DNA of 64,000 nucleotides from Methylobacterium nodulans ORS 2060 (lineage in GTDB: Bacteria; Pseudomonadota; Alphaproteobacteria; Rhizobiales; Beijerinckiaceae): assembly GCF_000022085.1 (NCBI RefSeq), contig NC_011887.1, forward strand, positions 394,071 through 458,070, in the 5' to 3' direction. The position numbers were made by a program, and so were the translations under genes. The notes beneath the pieces are model-generated. The model saw only the letters and a program-made list of their open reading frames with translations, was not told the DNA's origin and made no database searches. This document shows, piece by piece, positions 1-7,680 of this stretch. How positions within the stretch are numbered: the first letter of the stretch is position 1; every line of letters begins with the position of its first letter.

Positions 1-297
1 GGTGATCCGCCATCGGGCCAACGCGCCGCCCCCAAAAAGTCGGGGCTGGCCAAGACCGCGCGCCCACTGATCCGCTGGTCGGTGCAGGAGAGCCGCCGCG
101 TCGCGGTGCGGCTGGCGCGACAGCGCATCCGGCCCGCCCACGTCATGGCCTGGTCGCTCTGGCGACGCGCACATCAGGCCGCCGCCCGCCAAGCCCACCT
201 CAACCGCAGCACGTCAGACGCCAGAGCGCGCCGCCAACGCCGAGGCAAACTCAGCAGACCAACCCGCCGTTCTTCCCAACCAAAAACGCAACTGTAG
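1..297 (+). mobile_element. IS701-like transposase, C-terminal part cut by the window edge
   Basis: The open frame runs in from the left edge and ends at a TAG at 295-297. The last ~100 residues carry the basic, Arg-rich tail of IS701-type DDE transposases: RWSVQE near the start, then HVMAWSLWRRAHQ followed by a short basic end. The catalytic residues lie outside the window. The stop codon falls inside a CAACTGTAG stretch that is probably the element's terminal repeat; the same motif, as CTACAGTTGC on the other strand, ends the small inverted-repeat element at 30495-30594. Family assignment rests on the tail only. Confidence 0.6.
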
Positions 298-331
298 TGC
301 TAGCACTGCTTCGCATGACTGTACTTGGTCG

Positions 332-637
332 TCAGTCCTCCGCGCGTAAGATCTCGACCAAGGGCGGGCTTTGGAGGATGTCGCTGAACGAGCGCATCCA
401 CTCACTCGTCTCACCTTCCGAACCCACACCGCCTCGGCGGAACTGATCGAGTTGATCGAGGTTGGTCAGCTCAACCTCAAATTGCAGAGCCGCGCAGCGT
501 TGAACACGCGTGAGCGGCACCAGAAGACGAGCCTTGAGACCGTTTGCGCGCGCTGCCTCGATCTCGCGCCGGATGTGCTCGATTGCCTGCTGCCGGTTGA
601 CGGGCAGAACATCGTAGGAAAACCGAGCCAAGAACAT
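332..637 (-). CDS. Conserved hypothetical protein, 101 aa
   Basis: I do not recognise a named family. The protein is soluble, has no signal peptide or membrane segment, and alternates strand-like and helical stretches (RFSYDVLPVN, then IEHIRREIEAARANG), which would suit a small ferredoxin-like or ABM-type fold; that is only a guess. The start is supported by a GGAGG six bases upstream of the ATG at 637. It lies between a transposase remnant and a prophage-like run and shares no obvious operon. An opposite-strand frame over the same bases looks like a shadow because it lacks a ribosome binding site. Confidence 0.55.
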   Translation of the reverse strand: MFLARFSYDVLPVNRQQAIEHIRREIEAARANGLKARLLVPLTRVQRCAALQFEVELTNLDQLDQFRRGGVGSEGETSEWMRSFSDILQSPPLVEILRAED

Positions 638-892
638 CGCGGCCTCCGCTCAGAACAGATGCTTTGCACGTATGTAGACCTCAATTCCTGAGTCTGGCAT
701 TTGCGAATGATAACGTGAACACAAGTCGAAGCTGACCCGTGGCACAGTCTGCAACGATCCGCCAAGGTTCGGCAGCAGAACACCAGCGGCCATTCCCAAT
801 GCACCGCTCGAAGGTCCGTTTGTGGCGCATTGCGGCTGTCGGCTCAGCGTGCGCGGAGGGTCGAAGTCCGACCGCTCGACACGTTCCACGCA
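638..892. other. Gene-free stretch
   Basis: About 255 bases between the 101-aa gene and the terminator of the prophage-like run. I see no convincing coding frame with a ribosome binding site and no RNA gene. Confidence 0.4.
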
Positions 893-929
893 ATAGAAAA
901 GCCCGCCCGCGGCGGTGTGCCGGGCGGGC
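893..929 (-). terminator. Rho-independent terminator of the minus-strand run
   Basis: On the minus strand a 9-bp stem (GCCCGCCCG with CGGGCGGGC) closes an 11-base loop and is followed by TTTTCTATT. It lies 26 bases past the stop of the gene ending at 955, the expected place for the end of the minus-strand transcript. Confidence 0.8.
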
Positions 930-954
930 ATCGGAGGTGCCTTGGGGCGCCGAG

Positions 955-1365
955 TCAACGATGGTGCTGGTCGCGGCGGGAACCGCGATGCTGGCCCTGG
1001 TGAGGCCCGCGACCGCCTTGCTCCAGATCTCCGAGGCGGTCGGTGAGACGCTCCAAGACGCTGATCAGCTGGTCATTGTGCCGGGCCGTGTCCGACGCGG
1101 TGTCCTCGCGGATGGCCAGGGCCAGCTCCTTCACCGCGTCCGTCAGGTCGGCAATCGCGATCGAGTCGAGGACCGTGGGGCCAGACGCGGATGCGACGTC
1201 CCGCGCGGTTTCGGCCTGGAGCGCTTCGGCCTTTTTCGCCTCCAGCCGGTAGTCGAGCAGGGTCTTGATGAAGCCGTTCAGCGGGACCAGCGCGCCCGCC
1301 AGCGCGGCCGTGATGCCGACGACGATCGCCGGCCAGCTGTCAAAGGAGACGCCCGGGTCGGCCAC
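955..1365 (-). CDS. Small membrane-anchored, coiled-coil-like protein of a prophage-like run
   Basis: About 136 aa from the GTG at 1365, chosen over the upstream ATG at 1461 because AGAGGAGG sits ten bases before the GTG and because the upstream extension is Pro/Arg-rich shadow sequence. One membrane segment lies near residues 12-32, followed by a charged helical stretch of coiled-coil type (LLDYRLEAKKAEALQ to ERLTDRLGDLEQ) and a basic tail. It overlaps the end of the next upstream gene by 26 bases, so the two are probably translated together. The size and context suit a phage lysis or holin-associated protein, but no family is recognised. Confidence 0.55.
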   Translation of the reverse strand: MADPGVSFDSWPAIVVGITAALAGALVPLNGFIKTLLDYRLEAKKAEALQAETARDVASASGPTVLDSIAIADLTDAVKELALAIREDTASDTARHNDQLISVLERLTDRLGDLEQGGRGPHQGQHRGSRRDQHHR

Positions 1366-1840
1366 CAGCCCGCCTCCTCTTGCGCAGGCCGAAGGTGTCT
1401 TCGGCCGCCATGTCGGAGGCGGCCCGCCCCGACGAATGAAGCTCGGCCAAGGCGAGGACACCGTAGACCGCGATGCCGGTTGAGAGCGGCGGATAGGCCG
1501 CCGCGACGCCGGCCGCGGTCACGAGCCAGAACGCAAAGCCTGACATGCACCCGAGCGTCCGGATCAGCGACGTCTCCCGGCCGCGGCGGCCATTGATCCA
1601 GAGGGCGAGGATGCGAGCCCCGCCCACCGAGACGGAGATCGTCCCGGCCGTGCGCTCGGTCACGCAGGACGCGATCACGCGCCATTCCGGGCCGACGAAG
1701 GTGGGCTCGGGGAGGAGCAGCACCCCCCCGAGCGTCATCATGATGAGGGAGAGCCAGACCTCGGCCCAGCGGGTCTGGCCGTAGCGGACGGCTCTGCGGA
1801 TGCGCTCGTTGATGACCGGATCGGGGTCGTACTGGATCAT
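1340..1840 (-). CDS. Multi-pass membrane protein, prophage-like
   Basis: About 166 aa from the ATG at 1840 (MIQYDPDPV). Three hydrophobic segments are visible: around WLSLIMMTLGGVLLL, around SGFAFWLVTAAGVAAAY and a weaker one around GIAVYGVLALAEL. The tail is basic (LRKRRRAGGR). A second in-frame start at 1900 exists but adds only a poorly convincing leader. It sits upstream of, and overlaps, another small membrane protein and follows a secreted/membrane protein, an arrangement seen in phage lysis regions. No named family is recognised. Confidence 0.5.
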   Translation of the reverse strand: MIQYDPDPVINERIRRAVRYGQTRWAEVWLSLIMMTLGGVLLLPEPTFVGPEWRVIASCVTERTAGTISVSVGGARILALWINGRRGRETSLIRTLGCMSGFAFWLVTAAGVAAAYPPLSTGIAVYGVLALAELHSSGRAASDMAAEDTFGLRKRRRAGGRPGRLL

Positions 1841-1927
1841 GGCTTGGTTGGGCCAAGGCGCAAGGTAAGCCAGCCAGCAGTGCCGTGGGGGGATCCGCAT
1901 GGCCGCCTCCTGTCTGGCTATGTGCGC

Positions 1928-2440
1928 TTACTTCCTGGCCGCCGCCGGCAGCCCGTTCAGGACAGGCGTCAGGACGGCGTTGGCGTTCGCGGTCTCATCC
2001 AGGTGCAGGGCCCTGAAGATCGTCCTGGCGACGCCCTTCGGGCCGCCCGCGGCGCGCACCACCGCCGCCGGAGCAGCGTTGAGCGCACGGTTGACCGCGG
2101 TGGCGAGCACCTTCGAGCCGATCTCGACATTGAGCGCCTTGCCCTTGGCCGCGCCCTCGACGGTGTTGAGGGCATACTCCAGGCAGGCCTCGACCATCTG
2201 CTGGATCCGCTTCTGGGTGATGAACAGCTGCAGCCACGGGGCGATGAGGGCGATGGCAGCGGTGATCACGGTCACCAGGATCGGCACCAGGACTGAGGTG
2301 ATGGTCTGGGCGATGGCGACGATCCAGTCGCCCCACGGCACCACCACGGCGGTGTTGGCGACCGCCGTCACCTCGGCAGCCAGAGCAGGAGCGGCGAGCG
2401 CGCACAGCGCCAGCGCCGCGAGCGAGAGCTTGCGGATCAT
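1928..2440 (-). CDS. Secreted/membrane protein of the prophage-like run, 170 aa
   Basis: Begins with a clear signal peptide (MIRKLSLAALALCALAAPALA, cleavage expected after ALA), followed by a strongly hydrophobic stretch at about residues 42-68. The rest is Ala-rich and helical. AAGGA precedes the ATG at 2440 by nine bases. One exported domain plus one membrane segment fits a phage holin-like or envelope protein, but I cannot assign a family. It is transcribed with its minus-strand neighbours and is probably ended by the terminator at 893-929. Confidence 0.6.
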   Translation of the reverse strand: MIRKLSLAALALCALAAPALAAEVTAVANTAVVVPWGDWIVAIAQTITSVLVPILVTVITAAIALIAPWLQLFITQKRIQQMVEACLEYALNTVEGAAKGKALNVEIGSKVLATAVNRALNAAPAAVVRAAGGPKGVARTIFRALHLDETANANAVLTPVLNGLPAAARK

Positions 2441-2499
2441 GGGATAGTCCTTGGATGTTGCTGGGGTGGTGCCCTGTCTAAACCCGTAGGGCGAGGGTC

Positions 2500-2801
2500 T
2501 CAGGCTGCGTCGAAGTCAGGCAGCGGAACGGTTTGCCCGGCGAGGTGATGGGTGCTGTCGCCGAGAAATTGGATCTGGCCGTCCCTCACGAAGGAGTGGC
2601 AGACGAGGGAGCCGGGTTGAAGTACGGGCCGGGCGGGTTGACGAAGATCGAGGGGGCGAAGGTCGGACAGTCGTAGTTGCCGTTGAACTGCCAGCGCGGA
2701 CCCTCCCCCTCACCGATGCGGATGCTGTGGGCGCCCGCGCACCCCGGGCACCAGAACAGAAGCCGGCCGCCCTCCACGGTGCGGAGGATGCCGCGTTTCA
2801 T
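2500..2801 (-). pseudogene. DUF6527-like small zinc-site protein, frameshifted
   Basis: The N-terminal frame shows CPGCAGAHSI, GPRWQFNGNYDCPTF and APSIFVNPPGP, features of the DUF6527 family found in phages. The frame then runs to a premature stop at 2586, while the family's C-terminal part (VCHSFVRDGQIQFLGD, then HHLAGQTVPLPDF) continues in another frame to a TGA at 2500-2502. A single-base change near 2625-2635 would rejoin them. It is either a recent pseudogene or a sequencing error; the reading would be a Cys/His metal-binding protein of about 100 aa. The ATG overlaps the stop of the gene upstream by one base. Confidence 0.7.
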
Positions 2802-3073
2802 CAGGCGGCCCCGAAGACGCGATCGATCCAGCCGCCGAGCCGCGCCACGAAGCCCGTCGTCGCCAGTACGGCCGGGGGCACCGGGGTCGCGGGGGTCGCC
2901 GGGACCACCACAACAGGCTCCGCGACCCGCACCACGACCGGCGCGGGCGCCGGCGCCGCGTTGCCGAGGCTCTTCGCCTTGGCGATCGCCTTCTCGACCT
3001 CGGCGGCCGTGGCGAGCACCTTGTTGATGCCATCGCCCAGGTAGTAGGTCTGCCCGCGCCTCACCGCCTTCAC
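2801..3073 (-). CDS. Small Pro/Val-rich protein of the prophage-like run, 90 aa
   Basis: The first 40 residues are charged and helical (GQTYYLGDGINKVLA, then AEVEKAIAKAK); the middle is a low-complexity Pro-Ala-Val linker; the end (FVARLGGWIDRVFGAA) is amphipathic. No family is recognised. Its stop overlaps the start of the DUF6527-like gene, so both belong to one transcript. Compositional bias in the linker means the protein-level evidence is modest, but the tight coupling supports a real gene. Confidence 0.5.
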   Translation of the reverse strand: MKAVRRGQTYYLGDGINKVLATAAEVEKAIAKAKSLGNAAPAPAPVVVRVAEPVVVVPATPATPVPPAVLATTGFVARLGGWIDRVFGAA

Positions 3074-3167
3074 CCTAGTTTTGCTCGGAGGGAATTTTGT
3101 CCGGATGAGACCCTGTGCGGTTCACCGCCCCTGACCCGCCAAACTCTCGACCGGCCCCCCGGGGGGA

Positions 3168-4147
3168 TCAGCCACGGCCCGGCTCGGCCGCCGCGCTCCG
3201 CACCGCCATCCGCCGCGCCCGCTCGGCCACGGTCTTCCTGGTGTGACAGGATCCACATAGACACCTGCCGTTGTTCGGATCCGTGAGCGCACCGCCGTCC
3301 TGGCGCTCGATCACGTGATCGGCGAAGAGGCGGACGCCGCCGCGGCCGCCCTGAGCGCCGCAATCCTCACAGCACCAGCCCGCCCGCTGCAGGACGGCCA
3401 GACGCCAGGCCCGGTGCTCCGGGGTCTGCAGCTCGGCATCCGCCGTCTTGGGCATGGGTCGGGCGGTGCGTGGGTTGTCGGCTTCCGGGTGCGTGAGGGC
3501 AAAGCGGCGCGCCTCCTGAACCGTGTAGCCGAACAGCGCCTCGCAGCCGGCATTGACTGCGAGCACCTGCAACTGCCTCCCGAGGATCGCCGCCGGAACC
3601 CCGACCACGTCGAGAGCCTGTGCGGCGGCCCGCACGGTCTGAAGGCGCAGGCGCGCCGACATCGTCGCGGCACGCGCAAGATGGGGCCGCAAGGCATCCA
3701 GGCGCGCAACGACATCGCGGGTCACCGGGCCACGAGCGAAAGCGCGCTCCACGTTGAAGATGAGGCGGTCACCACTCGGCACAGTGACGGCGCTGGCAAC
3801 GCCCCAGCCGAGCCCTCTGGGCCGCAGGAAATCGCGAAAGACAGGTTCTACCTCGATTTCCGCAGGAGTGTAGACGTCGAGGTCGGTCAAGAAGCCTGAG
3901 TGCTGCTTGGCGAAAAGCCTGGCGGCCCGATCCGTCCGCGCCGGCCATCCTTCCGCAACATACTCTGCGGTGCCTTGCTCGAAGCCCGGGGAGGTCACGT
4001 AACGAAAATCGTTCCCCTCCGTCGTGAAGAGAAGGGCGCGTCGCCTTCGCCAAAGCGCGCCAGATCCGAGAGGACGTTCGGCCAGAACTCGGGCAGGACC
4101 GCAGCCTCGTAGATCCGGTCGATGAGGTCCCCAGCTTCAGCGTCCAC
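3168..4147 (-). pseudogene. LuxR-type regulator sensor half, frameshifted and fused to an HNH nuclease domain
   Basis: Reading from a GTG at 4147, the first ~36 residues (DLIDRIYEAAVLPEFWP) match the N-terminus of LuxR-type regulators common in Methylobacterium. A one-base shift near 4037-4045 then breaks the frame; the next frame continues as GNDFRYVTSPGFEQG and on through FLRPRGLGWG to the PAS-like VLAVNAGCEALFGY. Instead of the expected C-terminal helix-turn-helix, the frame passes into an HNH endonuclease domain: HRAWRLAVLQRAG, CCEDCG, FADHVIE and CGSCHTRKT. So the DNA-binding domain has been replaced by a phage-type nuclease domain. The unbroken part (3168-3998) could still make a 276-aa protein from the GTG at 3998. 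Whether it is functional is unknown. Confidence 0.7.
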
Positions 4148-4270
4148 TGCCCCGGCTCCCGTTTCCCAACGCCGTCCTGCGGACAAACCGCACCAGACCC
4201 GACGGTTGCGGTGCAGACGGAGATGGCCTGCCACGGTGAGGCGGGCTTGGTGGTCACCTGACTGCCTCAC

Positions 4271-4307
4271 ACGAAACAGCCCCGTCACGATCGCTCGCGC
4301 GGGGCTG
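4271..4307 (-). terminator. Candidate terminator after the NusG-like gene
   Basis: On the minus strand CAGCCCCG pairs with CGGGGCTG across a 15-base loop and is followed by TTTCGTGT. The T run is weak. It lies 67 bases past the stop of the NusG-like gene, a sensible site for transcript end. Confidence 0.5.
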
Positions 4308-4746
4308 CTGACCAATGCACCCGCACGGCGTGGTTGCAAAAATGCAACAACGACCGTGCGCAGGTGCAAGGTCTCATTTGGCAGCCAGCCTGTCAACATC
4401 GACGCTGAGGACATGCTTCTTGCCGAATGCCTTCAGCAGCACGGCAATGCGACGACCCTCCGGGGCGCGCATCACCTCGCCGATCAGGCCCTCCCAGAGC
4501 TCGTCGCGGATCTGCACCTTGTCGCCCACCGCAAGCTGCGGTCGCGGGCGGTCGTACGCGGCCATCTCATCAGCTGCGATCAGCATCTTCATCATCCACG
4601 GCGGCAGCTCGGTCGGAGCCTCGCCTGTCGTGACGAGCGCGCGGACGCCAGGCACCCGCAGGATGTCCCGCCAGGATTGCTCCGGCCGCTTGCCAACGAA
4701 GGCGTAGCCAGGGAACACTGGACGCCGCACGAGCCGCTTGCCGCTA

Positions 4747-5804
4747 GAGCCGCTCCCGATCAGGTTGAAGCGTAAGCATCATCCTCGTATCCAGCAGCTG
4801 TGAAGTAGTTGCGGCACTCAGCCGGCGAGAAGCATTTGAAGGCTTGGTGGATCGCCGCCCAGAGTTCACTGACACTGCGGGCCGCCGCCCTGCGCAACAG
4901 CGCTTTCAGCTTGGCGAAGGCCTGCTCAATCGGGTTGAACTCAGGTGAGTACGGAGGAAGATAAAGCAGCCGGGCCCCGGTTGCCGCGATCGCCTCGCGC
5001 ACGCCGGCCACCTTGTGAGCGCCCAGATTGTCCAGGATCACGGTGTCGCCGGGTCTCAGGGTGGGGACCAGGGTGTCGGTCACGTAGGCGCGGAAGCGTT
5101 CGCCCGTCACAGGGCCGTCCAGCAGAGCGATCGCGTCAGGCCCGCTCGTGCGCAGCCCGGCAATCACAGTGGTGGTTTTCCAGTGCCCTGCGGGTGCCGC
5201 GAGGCGGCAACGCTCGCCGCGCGGGGCCCAGCCGTAGCGGCGGACCATGCTGGTGGTGGCGGCGGTCTCATCCAGGAACACCAGTCGCTCCGGATCCAGC
5301 TCAAGCTGGCCGGCAAACCACGCCTCACGAGCCGCCTTTACATCCTCCCGCTCCTGCTCAGCTGCGTACGTCGCCCTTTTTTCCGCGTGATGCGGTGCCG
5401 GGCGAAGAAGCGCGACAGGCTACTGCGGCTGACCGGAACGCCTTGCTCCTGGAGCGTCTCGCAGAGCTCATGCAGGAAGCTCTGCGGGTGGGCTTGGTAG
5501 GTCTGCAGGATGAGCTCGGCATGAGCCTCGATGCGCTGCGAGCGCTGGTCGCCGCCCATGGGCTTGGGCGTGACATCTCCCTGGCCCTCCTGCTGCCTGG
5601 ACCAGCGGCTGACGCTGGCCACGCTGACCCCGAAGCGCGCGGCGGCCTGATGGCAGGAGGCGCCTTCTGCAACGGCCGAGACGACGCGCTGGCGCAGGTC
5701 GACAGACAAAGCTGAGGGCATGGGCCACCTCCGTTGAGCCGCCCCCCCGGGGACCGGCCAACGCGTTGCCATCACCACGGTTTCAACCCGCTCGGACCCC
5801 GCTC
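4747..5804 (-). mobile_element. IS630-family insertion sequence, complete (1058 bp)
   Basis: Both ends carry an imperfect inverted repeat of ~23 bp beginning GAGC and ending GGTTGAA (17 of 23 positions match). TA dinucleotides flank it at 4745-4746 and 5805-5806, the target duplication typical of IS630/Tc1-mariner elements. Removing the element with one TA restores the interrupted host frame exactly, which fixes the boundaries. Confidence 0.9.
4760..5721 (-). CDS. IS630 transposase, two frames joined by likely programmed frameshifting
   Basis: Frame A starts at the ATG at 5721 and encodes the helix-turn-helix half (LRQRVVSAVAEGASCHQAA, RFGVSVASVSRW). Frame B ends at 4760 and encodes the catalytic half: VFLDETAATTSM, VILDNLGAHK and YSPEFNPIEQAFAKLK, giving the D-D-E triad. 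The frames meet near 5375-5382 at an A AAA AAG heptamer followed by GG, a classic slippery sequence for ribosomal frameshifting in IS families. The fused product is about 320 aa, normal for IS630. The element looks intact and possibly active. Confidence 0.85.
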
Positions 5805-6024
5805 TAGAAGCTTGCCGCACGACAGCCGTGCGGCTCGGAACCAGGGTGACGAAGCCGGCCTTCTGCAGCCACTCGCAGGCCCGATACTCGCCGTGACCGG
5901 CCACGGATGCGGCGTAGTAGGTCAGGGACGGGTCGTAAGCGGGGGCGGTGCCTACGATGCTCTCCAGGGTGCTCAACGTGGGGGAGATGAGGCGGCTGGG
6001 CGCATTCCGGCCGCCCCGGCACCG

Positions 6025-6195
6025 TCAGGCGGCGGTCTTCGCCGCAGCTCTCCGGCCGAGGCCGTGCAGCTTCGCCAACTCGGAGCGCTGGGCGGCGTAG
6101 GCCGCCGCGGCCATCAGATACGCGAGCGGCAGACCCCACTTCTCGCGGTACCGCTCGGGCGATGCGCCCCGCGCCCGTCGACGGCCCTGGCGCAT
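6025..6195 (-). pseudogene. MucR/Ros regulator, C-terminal fragment
   Basis: The 56-aa frame carries ASPERYREKWGLPLAYLM, then YAAQRSELAKLHGLG and a basic end, the C-terminal half of the MucR/Ros family (normally ~140-150 aa). The Cys/His zinc-binding half is missing; upstream there is only an Arg-rich leader (MRQGRRRARG). The DNA at the junction is the same as at the MucR mosaic near 21541-21571, so the two share a recombination history. Probably non-functional. Confidence 0.6.
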
Positions 6196-6524
6196 GCGCG
6201 GCACGCCCTCGACCAGCGACGGGCAAGCCTCGAGCCGGATACGGGATCCCGGCCTGCGCCAACGCTCGTCGTATCGCAGCGGACGCCCCCCGCCTCAGCT
6301 GGCCCGGTGCTTCCACCCTAGTCCTGATCCGGCAGGGCTGAGGGCACCCCGACCATTGCCTGTCCTCGTTAAGGTCCCGTTCGATCAAGCACGAGATCGG
6401 CCCGTGTGGAGAGTGCCTCTCCTCACGCCCACGAGGTGACGCATGCGCGCGGCAGGGTACGACTTGGGGAACAGTGCCATGATCGCCCATCTGAGCACCC
6501 TACCCTCGCAGGTTCATATCAGCC

Positions 6525-7184
6525 TCAGGCCGCGAACCGGGACTGGGACGCAGTCTGCGGATCGGCGCCATCCCGGAAGGTCCCGCCGGGCTTCAGCATG
6601 ATCGCCTGCAACCTCGCGTGGCCGAGCACGCGACCGAGCTCGCGGTAAGCGAAATAGGGAACCAGGGCCACCAGCATGATCCAGGCGAGCGAGACCAGGC
6701 CGAGCGGGCCACCAGCGATCTCCGGGAGGACCTGCCCCACCGCCTTCCCATGCCATGCCCCCTCCAGCACCGCCTCCAGTACATAGGCCGCGACCAGGAC
6801 GACGGTGAATGCCAGCGCGCGATAGAGGATCACCATGACGAGCCGTCCCGCCTCCAAGCGGCGCCCGATGAACCTGGAGCCCACGCCTGCCGCCTCGGCG
6901 ATCAGCATGATCTTGGCAAACACGAGGGCGTTGATCAGGCCGAGCGCGTAGAAGTGGTAGCCCGGGTAGCGCGGGACATCCTGGTCGATGCGGGCGTAGA
7001 TGTTGAGGCTGAAGAGGATCAACGTCCCCAAGATGACGATGAGGTAGAGGGCAAACCAGAGATAACGCTCGGCCTCATCGATGGCGCGCCGAGCCAATGA
7101 ATGCCCGGGCCGCCCCGCGATGGGGCCGCTGGGGTCCGTCGGCGGTGCTGTCAGGGACTCAGTTCGCTCCGGCAAGGGGCTCAT
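6525..7184 (-). CDS. Four-helix integral membrane protein of unknown function, 219 aa
   Basis: A Pro-rich cytoplasmic leader of ~35 residues is followed by four membrane segments (around WFALYLIVILGTLILF, FYALGLINALVFAKIML, LYRALAFTVVLVAAYVL and SLAWIMLVALVPYFAY). Between segments 2 and 3 lies a basic loop (RFIGRRLEAGR). The C-terminus is soluble. AGGAGG lies six bases before the ATG at 7184. No enzyme or carrier motif is visible. It stands alone, with a MucR remnant on one side and the IS1182-split gene on the other. Confidence 0.7.
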   Translation of the reverse strand: MSPLPERTESLTAPPTDPSGPIAGRPGHSLARRAIDEAERYLWFALYLIVILGTLILFSLNIYARIDQDVPRYPGYHFYALGLINALVFAKIMLIAEAAGVGSRFIGRRLEAGRLVMVILYRALAFTVVLVAAYVLEAVLEGAWHGKAVGQVLPEIAGGPLGLVSLAWIMLVALVPYFAYRELGRVLGHARLQAIMLKPGGTFRDGADPQTASQSRFAA

Positions 7185-7680
7185 GGGCTACCTCCTGAGT
7201 TAGGATGGGAGCAAGCGCAGCGGGGGGGGCGCTGTCGTGGATCTCGTTTCTCGGCTTCTGGATCTCCGGCTGCCGGCGGCGCGGCCCGGGACCGTCACTC
7301 CGGCCGCTTGTGCGAGGCTTCGGCTCTCACTCGGCTGGACAGCGCTGATAGCTCTGGAGACTTTTGAAGTCCGGACCCAGCGAGACCACGTTGTTCTCCC
7401 TCGAAACGAGGATCAGGTTCGCTATCGACGGCTGCGGCTGTTCGCCGGTCGAGCATCGCATGTGAGCGGAGTAGATTGGGCCGGCTCGTCCTGCGGTTTC
7501 GTCGACCCAGTCTATCGTGCATCGCGAGTCGGCGCGGGTGTAAGCCGACGCGGTGATCGAGAGGGCCGGTTGATCATTTTTGATACACGATTGGTCGGCC
7601 AGGACCCACTGGCCCCAAAACGTCTCCGGGACAGCCTTGTGACGCTTGATGTCCGCGGATGCAGTGTGAGGAACGGCTAG

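Larger units (their letters stand above)
4374..5976 (-). pseudogene. NusG/RfaH-like transcription elongation factor, interrupted by IS630
   Basis: The N-terminal part (5976 to 5805) encodes an NGN-type start: YYAASVAGHGEYRACEWLQ, then AGFVTLVPSRTAVVRQAS. The C-terminal part (4744 to 4374) encodes RRPVFPGYAFVG, WRDILRVPGVRALV and a KOW-like segment (LAVGDKVQIRDELWEGLIGEV). Deleting the IS630 element at 4747-5804 and one of the two flanking TA copies joins the halves in frame as VVRQASSGKRLVRR, giving about 180 aa, the usual NusG/RfaH size. The family joins RNA polymerase and reduces pausing; specialised copies serve phages or single operons. Here the gene is inactive unless the element excises. 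Confidence 0.8.

Noticed and set aside
371..691. Plus-strand 106-aa frame
   Set aside because: Opposite strand of a better-supported minus-strand gene with a good ribosome binding site.
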